NCBI RefSeq assembly: GCF_003144535.1
Contig: NZ_PHFJ01000001.1
Coordinates: 1-64,000, forward strand
Source of the DNA: Proteus penneri
GTDB taxonomy: Bacteria; Pseudomonadota; Gammaproteobacteria; Enterobacterales; Enterobacteriaceae
Reading direction: 5' to 3'
DNA length: 64,000 bases
Shown piece by piece: positions 18,013-25,713 of this stretch. The notes under the pieces are model-generated. The model was not told the origin of the DNA. It did not search any database and was given only the letters and a program-made list of their open reading frames with translations. Each line of letters begins with the position of its first letter. Position 1 is the first letter of the stretch. Position numbers and translations under genes: made by a program.

Positions 18013-18546
18013 ATGCCGAATTGGATTGAGGCAGTGATTGCCTATTTAAAACAAAACACATCATTGAGGTTCAATATGGTTTGGTTGTTTACTTGGTTAC
18101 TTTTACTTTTGTTTGTTCCTGATTCGGTATCTCATTTTGTTAATGGGAAAATACACTTTTTTAATATCCCTTATGTCGGCGTTACCCTAATCCTGATCCC
18201 TGTTTCATTTTTCATTAGCTATTTTTTAAAGTGGTTGTGGTCTTCATTAATAGGTATGCACAGAAATATAAAAGAGTCTCTAAAATTCAGGCGAACCAAA
18301 ATAGAAATTCAATCACTTTCAGAGAGAGAAAAAGAAATTATCTTGTGTTTAATTGATGGCGATGATATAGACGACTTTGAAAATGATGAAGATGGTATTT
18401 ATGTGTACAGCCTTATGTGTAAAGGTATCATTCATGAGTATCATGATACCTACATAACTAAATACAAATTAGATTCTTACTACCGAAAAGCAATTATCAG
18501 ACTTTTAGTTGAAGCTCATGAGGCGGAACAGAAAATCAACAGATAA
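18013..18546 (+). CDS. sieB: SieB-like superinfection exclusion membrane protein
   Basis: A 177-residue protein with two or three membrane segments (about residues 20-37 and 52-75) and a charged cytoplasmic tail (SLSEREKEIILCLIDGD). Length, topology and place, inside the left operon but on the opposite strand and close to N, match SieB of lambda and P22, which aborts infection by other lambdoid phages. ATG 18013 is chosen over an upstream frame. A TATAAT box at 17973-17978 gives a short leader, but I see no good -35. It should be expressed in the lysogen. Confidence 0.78.
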   Translation: MPNWIEAVIAYLKQNTSLRFNMVWLFTWLLLLLFVPDSVSHFVNGKIHFFNIPYVGVTLILIPVSFFISYFLKWLWSSLIGMHRNIKESLKFRRTKIEIQSLSEREKEIILCLIDGDDIDDFENDEDGIYVYSLMCKGIIHEYHDTYITKYKLDSYYRKAIIRLLVEAHEAEQKINR

Positions 18547-18567
18547 ATTTCATCTTACTTCTCCTAT

Positions 18568-18840
18568 TTATCTCGCCGTCACCCCGAACTCACTGTTCGG
18601 CTGTTTTGTTTTAACTCCTGAATATACTGCTACATTAGGTAAGCAACAGTTATCTCCACTTGGATAATGCTTTGTTGGTTTGAGAGAGAGAACAGGGCGT
18701 TCTTTCTTCTCAACGCCAAATATCGAATCCCAAATTTCTTCCACTGAGCGACTTCTCATAGCTATCTTTCGAGCCAAAAACTCACCTTGCTTTCTGCGCC
18801 TGCGAATTTTTGAGTTCTCTTTAAAAGTTATTGTTGCCAT
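18568..18840 (-). CDS. N: N-type transcription antitermination protein (P22 gp24-like)
   Basis: A 90-residue protein that would load on RNA polymerase at nut sites and allow read-through. The arginine-rich RNA-binding motif is at residues 10-30 (KIRRRRKQGEFLARK). SVEEIWDSIFGV and the ending LPNVAVYSG...TAR resemble P22 gp24, while RPVLSLKP resembles lambda N. It is the first gene downstream of PL and its own nutL, with AGGAG before ATG 18840. This makes it the probable positive regulator of both early operons. Confidence 0.8.
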   Translation of the reverse strand: MATITFKENSKIRRRRKQGEFLARKIAMRSRSVEEIWDSIFGVEKKERPVLSLKPTKHYPSGDNCCLPNVAVYSGVKTKQPNSEFGVTAR

Positions 18841-18955
18841 ATTTGTCTCCTAAGTGATTTTTGGTGGTGATGCCGAATGCCTCCGGTAGCTGTCTTTCGC
18901 CAACAAGGCGACTGCTTGTCTTTTCGACCATCACCCCAAAAACCACTCAGTGGTT

Positions 18956-18998
18956 GCTCTGAAAATTTATTCTGAGCGTTCCTAATTGTAAAAGAGCG
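18956..18998 (-). promoter_or_regulatory. nutL (boxA plus stem-loop)
   Basis: On the minus strand, boxA CGCTCTTTTACA (18987-18998) is followed after 9 bases by a 22-nt imperfect stem-loop (18956-18977) that starts GCTCAGAAT and ends CAGAGC. It lies between PL and the N gene. The same arrangement occurs downstream of cro, with a compensatory base-pair change. Confidence 0.75.
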
Positions 18999-19039
18999 AA
19001 CATCCTGTTTATCTATGGCTCCTTGCCTTCGATGTGATA

Positions 19040-19103
19040 AATATAACCAGCGGTGATTTATAAGTCAACACCGCAGGTGATAATAATATAACTGGCGGTG
19101 TTA
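19040..19103 (-). promoter_or_regulatory. PL promoter with operators OL1, OL2 and OL3
   Basis: Minus-strand promoter TTGACT (19063-19068), 17 bp, TATATT (19040-19045). Three 17-bp lambda-like operators overlap it: OL1 at 19042-19058, OL2 at 19066-19082 and OL3 at 19087-19103, with gaps of 7 and 4 bp (lambda: 7 and 3). Each shows the half-site ATCACCGC or AACACCGC. It drives N and the leftward early genes and should be repressed by CI. Confidence 0.88.
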
Positions 19104-19184
19104 ATTTGTTGTATTTTCAGATAATTTATTTTCAAAAAAATCTCAGATTGGAATGCAGATCACTTCTTTGGAGGGGAGGGGGGC

Positions 19185-19210
19185 ACAAAAAAGCCCTCGC
19201 GGGGAGGGCT
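19185..19210 (-). terminator. Terminator ending the cI-kinase operon
   Basis: On the minus strand, AGCCCTC pairs with GAGGGCT and six Ts follow. It is ten bases beyond the 53-residue gene and separates the lysogenic operon from PL. Confidence 0.85.
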
Positions 19211-19220
19211 GAATTTGAAA

Positions 19221-19382
19221 TTATAGTTTAAAATATTTATTTCTTAGAAGTGAAGATCTAAATTTATCAGAGCGTTCTTTTTTTTCATCTTTATTCAGAA
19301 GATCTGATTTTGTATAAGGGGAAGCCACCGCAACATCCCTTCTGCTGGGTGGCGTATTATTCAACACCGCCCGATTTTTCAT
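19221..19382 (-). CDS. Small basic protein coupled to the kinase gene
   Basis: A 53-residue, strongly basic protein (MKNRAVLNNTPPSRRDV, then RSSLLRNKYFKL). Its ATG lies two bases after the kinase stop, so translation is probably coupled. A terminator follows. It has several Ser and Thr residues and could be a kinase substrate, partner or regulator; that is inference. No family recognised. Confidence 0.55.
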   Translation of the reverse strand: MKNRAVLNNTPPSRRDVAVASPYTKSDLLNKDEKKERSDKFRSSLLRNKYFKL

Positions 19383-19384
19383 AG

Positions 19385-20434
19385 CTATAACCCTTTGAGT
19401 ATTTGATATATTTTTGAATGAGAACAACGGGTAAGCGTACCTTTGCCTTCCTTTCGTTTTCTCCCATCTGGATATACTCTATGACAAATAGAGGATTTTG
19501 TATTGCTATCATAACTTAAATGGAGTATAGCACCTGCGATTTTCTTGCGCCATTCATTTAGTGTGGTATCGGAATTATCGCACTTTCTCCAATCTAACGC
19601 GCCATCATCGTCTTTTATTGATGATAGTGCATTAAGAATATCTAGTGATGACTGAAATCGGTTGTTTGGATTGCTTTCTAAACACTTATTAATTATAGAT
19701 ATTAATTTTTTTGGTATATGCGATGGGTATTGTTTGGAAGGGAATGTTCCAGCTTTTATTGCGGACTCTAACTGCTCAGCATACTGGAATTGAGATATTT
19801 CATTTTCAAACTCAATGGCACCAATGCACATCCTATACAAAGTCATTCCAACTTGGTAGATATCGAAGGTATAGGTAAATCCACCACTTTTGCTTATTGT
19901 GAAATATTCAGGAGGGGTATGAAAATAGTAATTGTGATCAGGTATTGCTGTTGAATTTATATTTATTAATTTAGATAACCCGAAGTCAGCCAGCATTGCT
20001 TCATTTCGGTTTGAAATCATAATATTATTAGGCTTGATATCGAAATGAATTAATTTTTTTGTATGGATATGATATAGGCCACCAATAAACTGTATTGCGT
20101 ACCTTATTATTTCACGTGGAGTGAAATTTCCTCTGCTCATCTTTTGGCTTATCGTGCCATTAATATAATATGGCATTGCTATATAGATTTTTTCATTATC
20201 TTCAGCTGCGTATTGAACCTGCACGATGTTTGGGTGAGCATTTTTGTAAAGCAGTCTTGCCTCAGAAAAATAAGTATCTTTATCTTGATTGGGTTTTTTT
20301 GTGATTTCTTTGATAACCAACTCATGATCTAAATTTTCATCATGAGCAAGATAAACCTCTGAGAAACAACCTTGTTCATCAAGTTTTTTTATTTTTCTAA
20401 ATGACACGTCTGCTTTTTGATATGGGGTGATCAA
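19385..20434 (-). CDS. Eukaryotic-like Ser/Thr protein kinase in the rex position
   Basis: A 349-residue soluble kinase with all catalytic landmarks: Lys42 (VIKE), Glu58 (SEAR), the catalytic loop HFDIKPNNIM (Asp132, Lys134, Asn137), the DFG motif at 150-152 and a TPPEY P+1 segment. The C-terminal 80 residues are outside the kinase fold. Start is TTG 20434 overlapping the previous stop (TTGA); no ATG exists before residue 87. It lies between cI and N, as does Stk of phage 933W, which excludes HK97. A role in superinfection exclusion or abortive infection is therefore likely but inferred. Confidence 0.85.
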   Translation of the reverse strand: MITPYQKADVSFRKIKKLDEQGCFSEVYLAHDENLDHELVIKEITKKPNQDKDTYFSEARLLYKNAHPNIVQVQYAAEDNEKIYIAMPYYINGTISQKMSRGNFTPREIIRYAIQFIGGLYHIHTKKLIHFDIKPNNIMISNRNEAMLADFGLSKLININSTAIPDHNYYFHTPPEYFTISKSGGFTYTFDIYQVGMTLYRMCIGAIEFENEISQFQYAEQLESAIKAGTFPSKQYPSHIPKKLISIINKCLESNPNNRFQSSLDILNALSSIKDDDGALDWRKCDNSDTTLNEWRKKIAGAILHLSYDSNTKSSICHRVYPDGRKRKEGKGTLTRCSHSKIYQILKGL

Positions 20435-20889
20435 AATTTACCCTCCACTGCTAATGCTGCCATCATGGCTTCATTTGTTTCCTGAGTGAATGATGAATTG
20501 TCTATATCATGTATTGATATTTCTGACTTAAGTAATTGTTTATATTCAGTATCGCTTACATTGAGACCTGCCCGTATTCCTGATTTTCGAATGGTAAAGT
20601 ATTTTTTAACTTCACTACTTGAAAATGCTTCTTGTATTACTGCTTCTATATAGAGACGGTCTATGCTCATATTTTGAGAGTTTGCTTCTGTTACCCTTAT
20701 TGATGCGATATCAACATTATAAAACATTAATATATCTAGGATATTGTTACGAACATATTTTAATTTCTCTGGTGTATCTAAAATGCATGGAATATTTATC
20801 ACATCAGAACAAACAAGCTTTTTAGATTCAGTGCAATAAACAATAAATGATGCCACTGAAGGTGAAACTCGAACCCCTAATATTCTCAT
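20431..20889 (-). CDS. DUF3010-like RuvC-fold protein
   Basis: A 152-residue protein with an RNase H/RuvC-like outline: beta-strand start MRILGVRVSPSVASFIVYC, central DIASIRVTEANSQNMSIDRL, and a C-terminal helix with TQETNEAMMAALA. This resembles DUF3010. The usual first acidic residue of active RuvC nucleases (GxD) is replaced (ILGVRVS), so it may not be a nuclease. AGGATGAG precedes ATG 20889. Its stop overlaps the kinase start, so both should be translated together. Confidence 0.65.
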   Translation of the reverse strand: MRILGVRVSPSVASFIVYCTESKKLVCSDVINIPCILDTPEKLKYVRNNILDILMFYNVDIASIRVTEANSQNMSIDRLYIEAVIQEAFSSSEVKKYFTIRKSGIRAGLNVSDTEYKQLLKSEISIHDIDNSSFTQETNEAMMAALAVEGKF

Positions 20890-20920
20890 TTACTCATCCT
20901 TTAAAGGCAATTGAAGACAA

Positions 20921-20976
20921 TTGGTTGACAAAATTACGTCAACCAAATTTCAATTTTACTGCTATTCTGTCAACCA
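20921..20976 (-). promoter_or_regulatory. Promoter-like region with inverted repeat before the kinase module
   Basis: TTGGTTGAC and GTCAACCAA form a perfect 9-bp inverted repeat (20921-20946), and a third half-site GTCAACCA lies at 20969-20976. On the minus strand TTGACA and TTGACG boxes occur here, 50-85 bp before the DUF3010-like start, although no convincing -10 partner is seen. It could give the kinase pair its own regulated promoter within the cI operon. Confidence 0.4.
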
Positions 20977-20993
20977 CTCCATAAAACGTGTCG

Positions 20994-21335
20994 TCACCCA
21001 AAAAAGCAACCTCGCACATCATCTTCAACGAGCCTAATGGCGTCAGAGAAACTACCTAGCATTATTTCATCGTAGTTGTGCCAGTTACTATTTTTATCCA
21101 TCCAAAGCAGAGACCATGAATTCGAATACCTATTATGTGTGATTTTTGCTATAGGTTCTTCTACTCTGCCATCACTCCATATTAGTTGCCTAATTTCAAA
21201 GATAATTACTGAGTCGTCCTCGATACGATACTGTAAATCTAATTCATCCCTTAGGTGCTCTGCTGGGCGGCGTTTTTCCATGAAAAATTCCATACACCGT
21301 CTAATATTTGCTATCTCAATATTGTTAAACGCCAT
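20994..21335 (-). CDS. DUF3024-like protein downstream of cI
   Basis: A 113-residue protein that resembles DUF3024: RRPAEHLRDELDLQYRIED, FEIRQLIWSDGR, IAKITHN and NSWSLLWMDKNSNWHNYD. The family has no known function. AGGAGG lies between the cI stop and ATG 21335, eight bases apart, so it is cotranscribed with cI from PRM and should be made in the lysogen. It is the first gene of the segment that replaces rexAB. Confidence 0.65.
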   Translation of the reverse strand: MAFNNIEIANIRRCMEFFMEKRRPAEHLRDELDLQYRIEDDSVIIFEIRQLIWSDGRVEEPIAKITHNRYSNSWSLLWMDKNSNWHNYDEIMLGSFSDAIRLVEDDVRGCFFG

Positions 21336-21343
21336 ATTTCCTC

Positions 21344-22054
21344 CTAAAACGTATCGTCAGGCCATTGTGACTTGATTACCTTTCCTATGATTGTGCAGTT
21401 ACCGTTAATAGGGATCAGGTCATAGCGTGGGTTTAACGGCTCTAAATATGATATTCCACCTTCTCTAATCAATCGTTTGAATGTGAATTCATCATTTAGC
21501 AAACGAGCAACACAGAAATCTCCGAACTCTACCTCTTCCTCAGGATCAACCAAGATAAGCATTCCTTCAGGAAAACTTGGCTTTCCTCCTGGTGGCGCTG
21601 TCATTGATTGGCCTTCAACCTCTAACCAAAAAGCGCGCTCACTGGCTTTCTTAGCTGTAGGTATCCACGACACAGCATCTTTCTGAGTATATGAGTTAAA
21701 TTCTGTTGAGAAAGCGCCAGCCTGTACCTTAGTGAATAGAGGGTATTGATATTTCTCATCCATGCTTGGTGTTTTTAATGGGCTGACAGCCTTAAACATG
21801 CCTCTAATTTCTTTAGCTAGGGATGGGCTAAATTCATCAACGGTAACTTGTAACGCCTCAGCTAACTTTGCCGCGTTTTCTATGTTTAGAGCGTTTACTC
21901 CATTCAATAACTGAGCAACAGCGCTCTGCCCCATGCCGATTGAATCGCCTAGGGTTTCTTGTGATAAGCCAAGCTCTTTCTTTTTTGCCTCAAAGATATT
22001 TTTCAGGCGAAGAGCGTCAGCTTTCTGTTCTTCTGTGATCGGTTTCTTTTTCAT
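21344..22054 (-). CDS. cI: CI repressor, lambda type
   Basis: A 236-residue repressor unusually close to lambda CI: the N-terminal arm KKKPIT, HTH with recognition helix [10 protein letters not shown] (lambda QSGVGALFNG), and the LexA-like C-terminal protease domain. Self-cleavage should occur at Ala112-Gly113 in VQAGAFS, with Ser150 (EGQSMTAP) and Lys193 (TFKRLIRE) as the catalytic pair. It should bind the six operators at OL and OR and be inactivated by RecA after DNA damage. PRM places the message start at the ATG, so the cI mRNA is probably leaderless, as in lambda. Confidence 0.95.
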   Translation of the reverse strand: MKKKPITEEQKADALRLKNIFEAKKKELGLSQETLGDSIGMGQSAVAQLLNGVNALNIENAAKLAEALQVTVDEFSPSLAKEIRGMFKAVSPLKTPSMDEKYQYPLFTKVQAGAFSTEFNSYTQKDAVSWIPTAKKASERAFWLEVEGQSMTAPPGGKPSFPEGMLILVDPEEEVEFGDFCVARLLNDEFTFKRLIREGGISYLEPLNPRYDLIPINGNCTIIGKVIKSQWPDDTF

Positions 22055-22060
22055 ACTGCA

Positions 22061-22130
22061 ATTTTATTACCAAATGGAATATTTACCAATCACCGCAGGT
22101 GTTGACTATTTTATCACTTGCGGTGATAAT
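22061..22130. promoter_or_regulatory. OR region: PR, PRM and operators OR1-OR3
   Basis: PR on the plus strand is TTGACT (22102-22107), 17 bp, GATAAT (22125-22130), the same boxes as lambda PR. PRM on the minus strand is TTGGTA (22084-22089), 17 bp, TAAAAT (22061-22066). Operators: OR3 22065-22081 (TATTACCAAATGGAATA), OR2 22088-22104 (AATCACCGCAGGTGTTG), OR1 22112-22128 (TATCACTTGCGGTGATA). The gaps of 6 and 7 bp equal those of lambda. The inverse of OR1 differs from lambda OR3 at one base. Confidence 0.92.
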
Positions 22131-22149
22131 AATTAAAAAAGGAGAAACT

Positions 22150-22335
22150 ATGGAAAGAGTCCCATTAACTAAATTTGCTACTGAGCTAGGACAACACAAA
22201 ACGGCTGAATTGTTAGGTGTTAGGCAAAGCGCGATAAGTAAAGCAATTTTAAAGAAAAGAAATATTTTCATTATCAGAAAACAAGATGGAACAGTTGAAG
22301 CAGAAGAAGTTAAACCGTTTCCATCTGGTAAATAA
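22150..22335 (+). CDS. cro: Cro repressor, lambda type
   Basis: A 61-residue Cro with the lambda pattern: LTKFATELGQHKTAELLGVRQSAISKAI (lambda [28 protein letters not shown]) and the tail DGTVEAEEVKPFPS, which is nearly identical to lambda. It should bind OR3 first and shut down PRM during lytic growth. GGAG precedes ATG 22150, and PR lies just upstream. Confidence 0.93.
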   Translation: MERVPLTKFATELGQHKTAELLGVRQSAISKAILKKRNIFIIRKQDGTVEAEEVKPFPSGK

Positions 22336-22344
22336 GTACCATCA

Positions 22345-22388
22345 CGCTCTTTAACATCGCTAACCCGCTCAGAGTAAATTCTCAGAGC
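22345..22388 (+). promoter_or_regulatory. nutR (boxA plus stem-loop)
   Basis: BoxA CGCTCTTTAACA (22345-22356), a 10-base gap, then a 22-nt imperfect stem-loop (22367-22388) that starts GCTCAGAGT and ends CAGAGC. It lies between cro and cII, the normal nutR place, and mirrors nutL (18956-18998). Confidence 0.78.
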
Positions 22389-22471
22389 AAACAATCCGCT
22401 CATATGGAATGAGCCACGGATCATTACTGCTGTTCCCAATATGGGAAGTAATCTAAGAAGGAATTTAACAA

Positions 22472-22813
22472 ATGGAACTATCAAACGAACGCAAATTTCG
22501 AGAAATCGAATCAAAAATCATGAAAGGGATACTTGTTACTGGCGCTAGAGAAGTAGCGAAAAGAACGGGTATTCACGAATCACAAATATCTCGCTGGCAA
22601 TCTCAACAATCTAAAACGCAATTAAGCTTCATACAACGTTGTGCAAGGCTTTTAGTTGCTATTGGGTATGAGACACCGGATGACACAGTGATATTGCAAG
22701 GTGATGAGGCTAGAGCGTTAATTCAGATGCTTGAGCATATCAAAGCACCAAAAAGAAAAACCTCAACCACTGCGAATGGTGAGGCTTCTCAACAAATGGA
22801 CTTAACCATTTAA
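22472..22813 (+). CDS. cII: CII transcriptional activator
   Basis: A 113-residue CII protein: IESKIMKGILVTGAREVAKR, then THESQ-type HTH IHESQISRWQ (lambda VDKSQISRWK). CII activates the establishment promoter for cI and, in lambda, the int promoter. It is slightly longer than lambda CII (97 residues), with a polar C-terminal tail. I did not find a clear direct-repeat CII site by eye, so its targets are not shown. Confidence 0.87.
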   Translation: MELSNERKFREIESKIMKGILVTGAREVAKRTGIHESQISRWQSQQSKTQLSFIQRCARLLVAIGYETPDDTVILQGDEARALIQMLEHIKAPKRKTSTTANGEASQQMDLTI

Positions 22814-22846
22814 CTTAACAAATACACTGTATCAATAACCAGTATT

Positions 22847-22876
22847 AAAGGGAAGCTGATTTTGAGTTTCCCTTTT
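22847..22876 (+). terminator. Terminator after cII
   Basis: AAAGGGAA and TTCCCTTT form a hairpin with a 13-base loop followed by TTG. It is weak, as expected for an early terminator that N can overcome. Confidence 0.5.
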
Positions 22877-22909
22877 GCTGATACAGCTTAGGAATAAGGG
22901 AATTATACC

Positions 22910-23077
22910 ATGAAACAACGATTTAATCATAGCGCTGTGCATAAAAACAACGCTAGAAATCACTTTAACAGATTGGTGACTCAGGACGGTGTTAAGTGTC
23001 TAAGAGCAATGCTTGAGGATGCAAAAATACGCACTGAACATCGTCAACAGGTACTAGGAGGTAAGAGCGATGAATAG
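22910..23077 (+). CDS. Small basic phage protein upstream of O
   Basis: A 55-residue protein beginning MKQRFNHSAVHKNNARNHF, with a helical second half (CLRAMLEDAKIRTEHRQQV). Its end overlaps the start of the O gene by eight bases and supplies the AGGAGG site for it. No family recognised. Confidence 0.5.
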   Translation: MKQRFNHSAVHKNNARNHFNRLVTQDGVKCLRAMLEDAKIRTEHRQQVLGGKSDE

Positions 23078-23906
23078 CAATGTTGCATACGCTGACTTTG
23101 GTAATCAACGACGGCAAGAGAGGTCAACAGTGGCAAATCTTGAAGATGGTTACACAAGAATAGCCAACGACCTATTTGAAGCTGTTATGTGTGCAGATTT
23201 AACAGCAAGACAACTAAAAGTCGTTATGGCCATCATCAGAAAGACATACGGCTTCGGCAAAAAGTTAGACCGTATTACAAACACTCAAATAGCTGAAATG
23301 ACAGGCATTCATCATACTCATGTTTGCAAAGCGAAGAATGAAATGATTGCTATGAATATTGTTATTTCATCAGGTAATAAAATTGGAATTAACAAAGATT
23401 TTACTGAGTGGAATTTCAATATTAGCCAAGTTAGCGAAACATTAGCTAAGTCGGCTAATAAAACATTAGCTAAAACGGCTAATTCACATAAGCCAAGTCA
23501 GCTAAACACAAAAGAAACTATTACAAAAGAAAAGAAAGAAAGTAATACACCCCTTACCCCTCACGAGGTGAAAGGGGGAGAATCGGTAAAACCTACCAAG
23601 AGAAAATCAACTCCAATTAACTACGATGAATATCTCAATGCCTACAACGAGGAAGTTGGTGACAGACTACCTCATGCTGTGGAAGCTAACGAGAAACGCA
23701 AAACACGGATCAGGAAGATAATCAAAAACCTTGCAACGGCAAACGTTGATGGTTGGAGAGCCTACGTTAGAGCCTTTGTGCGGATGGCTAAGCCATTTTA
23801 TTTTGGTGAAAACGATACAGGCTGGACGGCTGATATTGATTATCTGCTAAGAGAAACAACGTTGACAGGTGTTCGAGAAGGTAAATTTGCTGACAGGGGG
23901 TTTTAA
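23070..23906 (+). CDS. Replication initiator O (lambda O-like)
   Basis: A 278-residue origin-binding protein. The N-terminal part, about residues 20-115, is a winged-helix region (YTRIANDLFEAVMCADLTAR, VVMAIIRKTYGFGKK, MTGIHHTHVCKAKNEMI). A hydrophilic linker is encoded by the ori iterons, and the C-terminal domain (YDEYLNAYNEEVGDRLP, WRAYVRAFVRMAKPFYFG) should contact the helicase. It binds the iterons inside its own gene and recruits the DnaB helicase encoded next, rather than using a P-type loader. AGGAGG is present. Confidence 0.85.
   Translation: MNSNVAYADFGNQRRQERSTVANLEDGYTRIANDLFEAVMCADLTARQLKVVMAIIRKTYGFGKKLDRITNTQIAEMTGIHHTHVCKAKNEMIAMNIVISSGNKIGINKDFTEWNFNISQVSETLAKSANKTLAKTANSHKPSQLNTKETITKEKKESNTPLTPHEVKGGESVKPTKRKSTPINYDEYLNAYNEEVGDRLPHAVEANEKRKTRIRKIIKNLATANVDGWRAYVRAFVRMAKPFYFGENDTGWTADIDYLLRETTLTGVREGKFADRGF
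23421..23505 (+). repeat. Phage origin of replication: four 18-bp iterons inside O
   Basis: Four related 18-bp units: 23421-23438 (ATTAGCCAAGTTAGCGAA), 23441-23458 (ATTAGCTAAGTCGGCTAA), 23465-23482 (ATTAGCTAAAACGGCTAA) and 23488-23505 (ATAAGCCAAGTCAGCTAA). Each is an imperfect dyad, TTAGC...GCTAA. A purine-rich, easily melted stretch follows (23506-23550). Number, length and place match lambda ori. Confidence 0.82.
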
Positions 23907-25277
23907 GTGATCAATACGGAATTTGAAGCGAGTGTTATCGGAGGTTTGTTAATTTCAGGATTAACTCCTGATGCCTCGGATGTTTTAGCCACTTTAGAGC
24001 CTGAATCATTTTCAGTTAGGTTCTATCGAGAAGCCTATCAAGTTATTCAAAAACAAGCTAAGTCTCGCGGTGTCATCGATATGATGATGGTTGCTGAAGG
24101 GATGGGCAGTGAGCATCTAGCTAGTATTATCCAAACAGCCAAGGATTGCCCTAGCGCAGCCAACCTAAAAGGCTATGCCAAGATGGTGACCGATAATCAT
24201 AACCGTAGAGCTATGATCCAGTTAATGGATTCTGTGCGTGGTGTGATTGAGAACGGAACTATTGAGCAAGCCAGTGAGGCAATGGAAAGTTTTCTTGCTC
24301 AGGCATCTGATATGCATTCTTCGAAAGGTGATATCGCACCAGTCCATGTGTCATCGTTAATCGAAGATTACACCGAAGTTTTACAAGAGCGTGTTAACAA
24401 AGGTGAGGAATCGGACACACTAAAAACGGGGATCCGCGAATTAGATGAAATTATGGGGGGTATCAATCCTGTTGATTTGGTCATTATCGCCGCTCGACCA
24501 GGAATGGGTAAAACAGAAATCGCACTGAAAATTACAGAAGGCGTTGCCTCTCAAAATGTTATCGGATCTGACACCAAAAAAGGTGTTTTAATTTTCTCGA
24601 TGGAAATGGACTCTCAGCAAATCGTAGAACGTCAGATTGCAGGATCAGCAAACCTATCTGTTAGCGCATTGAGAAACCCATCTCGTATGAGTGACGAAGA
24701 TTGGGGAAGGGTATCTATGGGAGCAGGTAATTTACTTGGCCTGAATGTCTGGGTTGTCGATGCTAGCAAATTAACCGTTGAACAAATCACTGCAATTTCA
24801 ACACGACACAAGAAACGTCACCCTGAATTATCGTTGATCATGGTTGACTATTTAGGGTTAATTGAGAAACCTCGTGCAGAGCGTAACGACTTGGCTATTG
24901 CTCATATTTCAGCAACGTTGAAAGGGCTAGCTAAAAACATCAGAACGCCTGTTATTTCACTAAGTCAGCTATCTCGCGATGTTGAAAAGAGACCTAACAA
25001 ACGACCTACCAATGCGGATTTAAGAGACTCAGGAAGCGTAGAGCAAGATGCGGATAGCATCATCATGCTTTATCGCGATGCAGTCTATAATGAGAACTCC
25101 CCCGCAGCAGCTTACGCAGAAATAATTGTGACAAAAAACCGATTTGGGAAATTGGGAACTGTTTATCAATTATTCAAAAATGGTCACTTTCTTGACACCG
25201 ATCAGGCTCAAGCATCAAGCATCTGTCAACAAAGTAGCAGACCACAACAGAGAAGATTTCAAGGAGCAAATGTATGA
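23907..25277 (+). CDS. DnaB-type replicative helicase (P22 gp12-like)
   Basis: A 456-residue hexameric helicase. The N-terminal domain ([14 protein letters not shown]) is followed by a RecA-like core with Walker [15 protein letters not shown] at about residue 195, [13 protein letters not shown] as Walker B, and [20 protein letters not shown]...[11 protein letters not shown]. The start is GTG directly after the O stop. Unlike lambda, the phage brings its own helicase and needs no P protein. Confidence 0.93.
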   Translation: MINTEFEASVIGGLLISGLTPDASDVLATLEPESFSVRFYREAYQVIQKQAKSRGVIDMMMVAEGMGSEHLASIIQTAKDCPSAANLKGYAKMVTDNHNRRAMIQLMDSVRGVIENGTIEQASEAMESFLAQASDMHSSKGDIAPVHVSSLIEDYTEVLQERVNKGEESDTLKTGIRELDEIMGGINPVDLVIIAARPGMGKTEIALKITEGVASQNVIGSDTKKGVLIFSMEMDSQQIVERQIAGSANLSVSALRNPSRMSDEDWGRVSMGAGNLLGLNVWVVDASKLTVEQITAISTRHKKRHPELSLIMVDYLGLIEKPRAERNDLAIAHISATLKGLAKNIRTPVISLSQLSRDVEKRPNKRPTNADLRDSGSVEQDADSIIMLYRDAVYNENSPAAAYAEIIVTKNRFGKLGTVYQLFKNGHFLDTDQAQASSICQQSSRPQQRRFQGANV

Positions 25278-25540
25278 ATTTAGAGCAGTTAGATACGGAT
25301 GATTTTATTGAAAGACTTGAAGTGTTGCGTTCTATTTTAAAAGTTGAAGGTAATCATTTTGTTTTCCAGCTAAGTGACAATGAAGTTGATCAATATGAGA
25401 TCTCCATCTCCTCATGTAACACCCCAGAAAAGTTGCTTTCATGGGTATTTCATTTGACTGAAAAGCAGTGGATGAACACTGAGTTACTACGTTATTTCAT
25501 TCGTGTAGCAAGCGTTAAATCGAATATCAAAATTAACTAA
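25274..25540 (+). CDS. Phage protein of unknown function (nin region)
   Basis: An 88-residue acidic protein starting four bases before the helicase stop. [20 protein letters not shown] and [19 protein letters not shown] suggest a small helical domain. No family recognised; coupling suggests a replication accessory. Confidence 0.5.
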   Translation: MNLEQLDTDDFIERLEVLRSILKVEGNHFVFQLSDNEVDQYEISISSCNTPEKLLSWVFHLTEKQWMNTELLRYFIRVASVKSNIKIN

Positions 25541-25578
25541 TCAAGTTCCTGTGGGGGAACACGCAAGAGGATTTTTAG

Positions 25579-25713
25579 ATGAATAATATCGACTTTAAGC
25601 TCGTATTTGAATTACTGGACAAAATGGAAGGGTGTGTTAATCGGATTAAAGATCTAAACGGCGTACTTAGGCAGGCTTTGGCTGATTATCAATTGAATCA
25701 TAAGGACTTCTAG
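25579..25713 (+). CDS. Very small phage protein
   Basis: A 44-residue frame, MNNIDFKLVFELLDKMEGC..., probably one helical hairpin. AGAGG precedes it and its stop TAG directly abuts the ATG of the next gene, which supports translation. No family recognised. Confidence 0.45.
   Translation: MNNIDFKLVFELLDKMEGCVNRIKDLNGVLRQALADYQLNHKDF

Noticed and set aside
18841-18955. Perfect hairpin TCGCC-TTGTT-GGCGA as boxB of nutL
   Set aside because: It lies far downstream of boxA and has no counterpart near cro, whereas the 22-nt stem-loop occurs at both nut sites with the same spacing.
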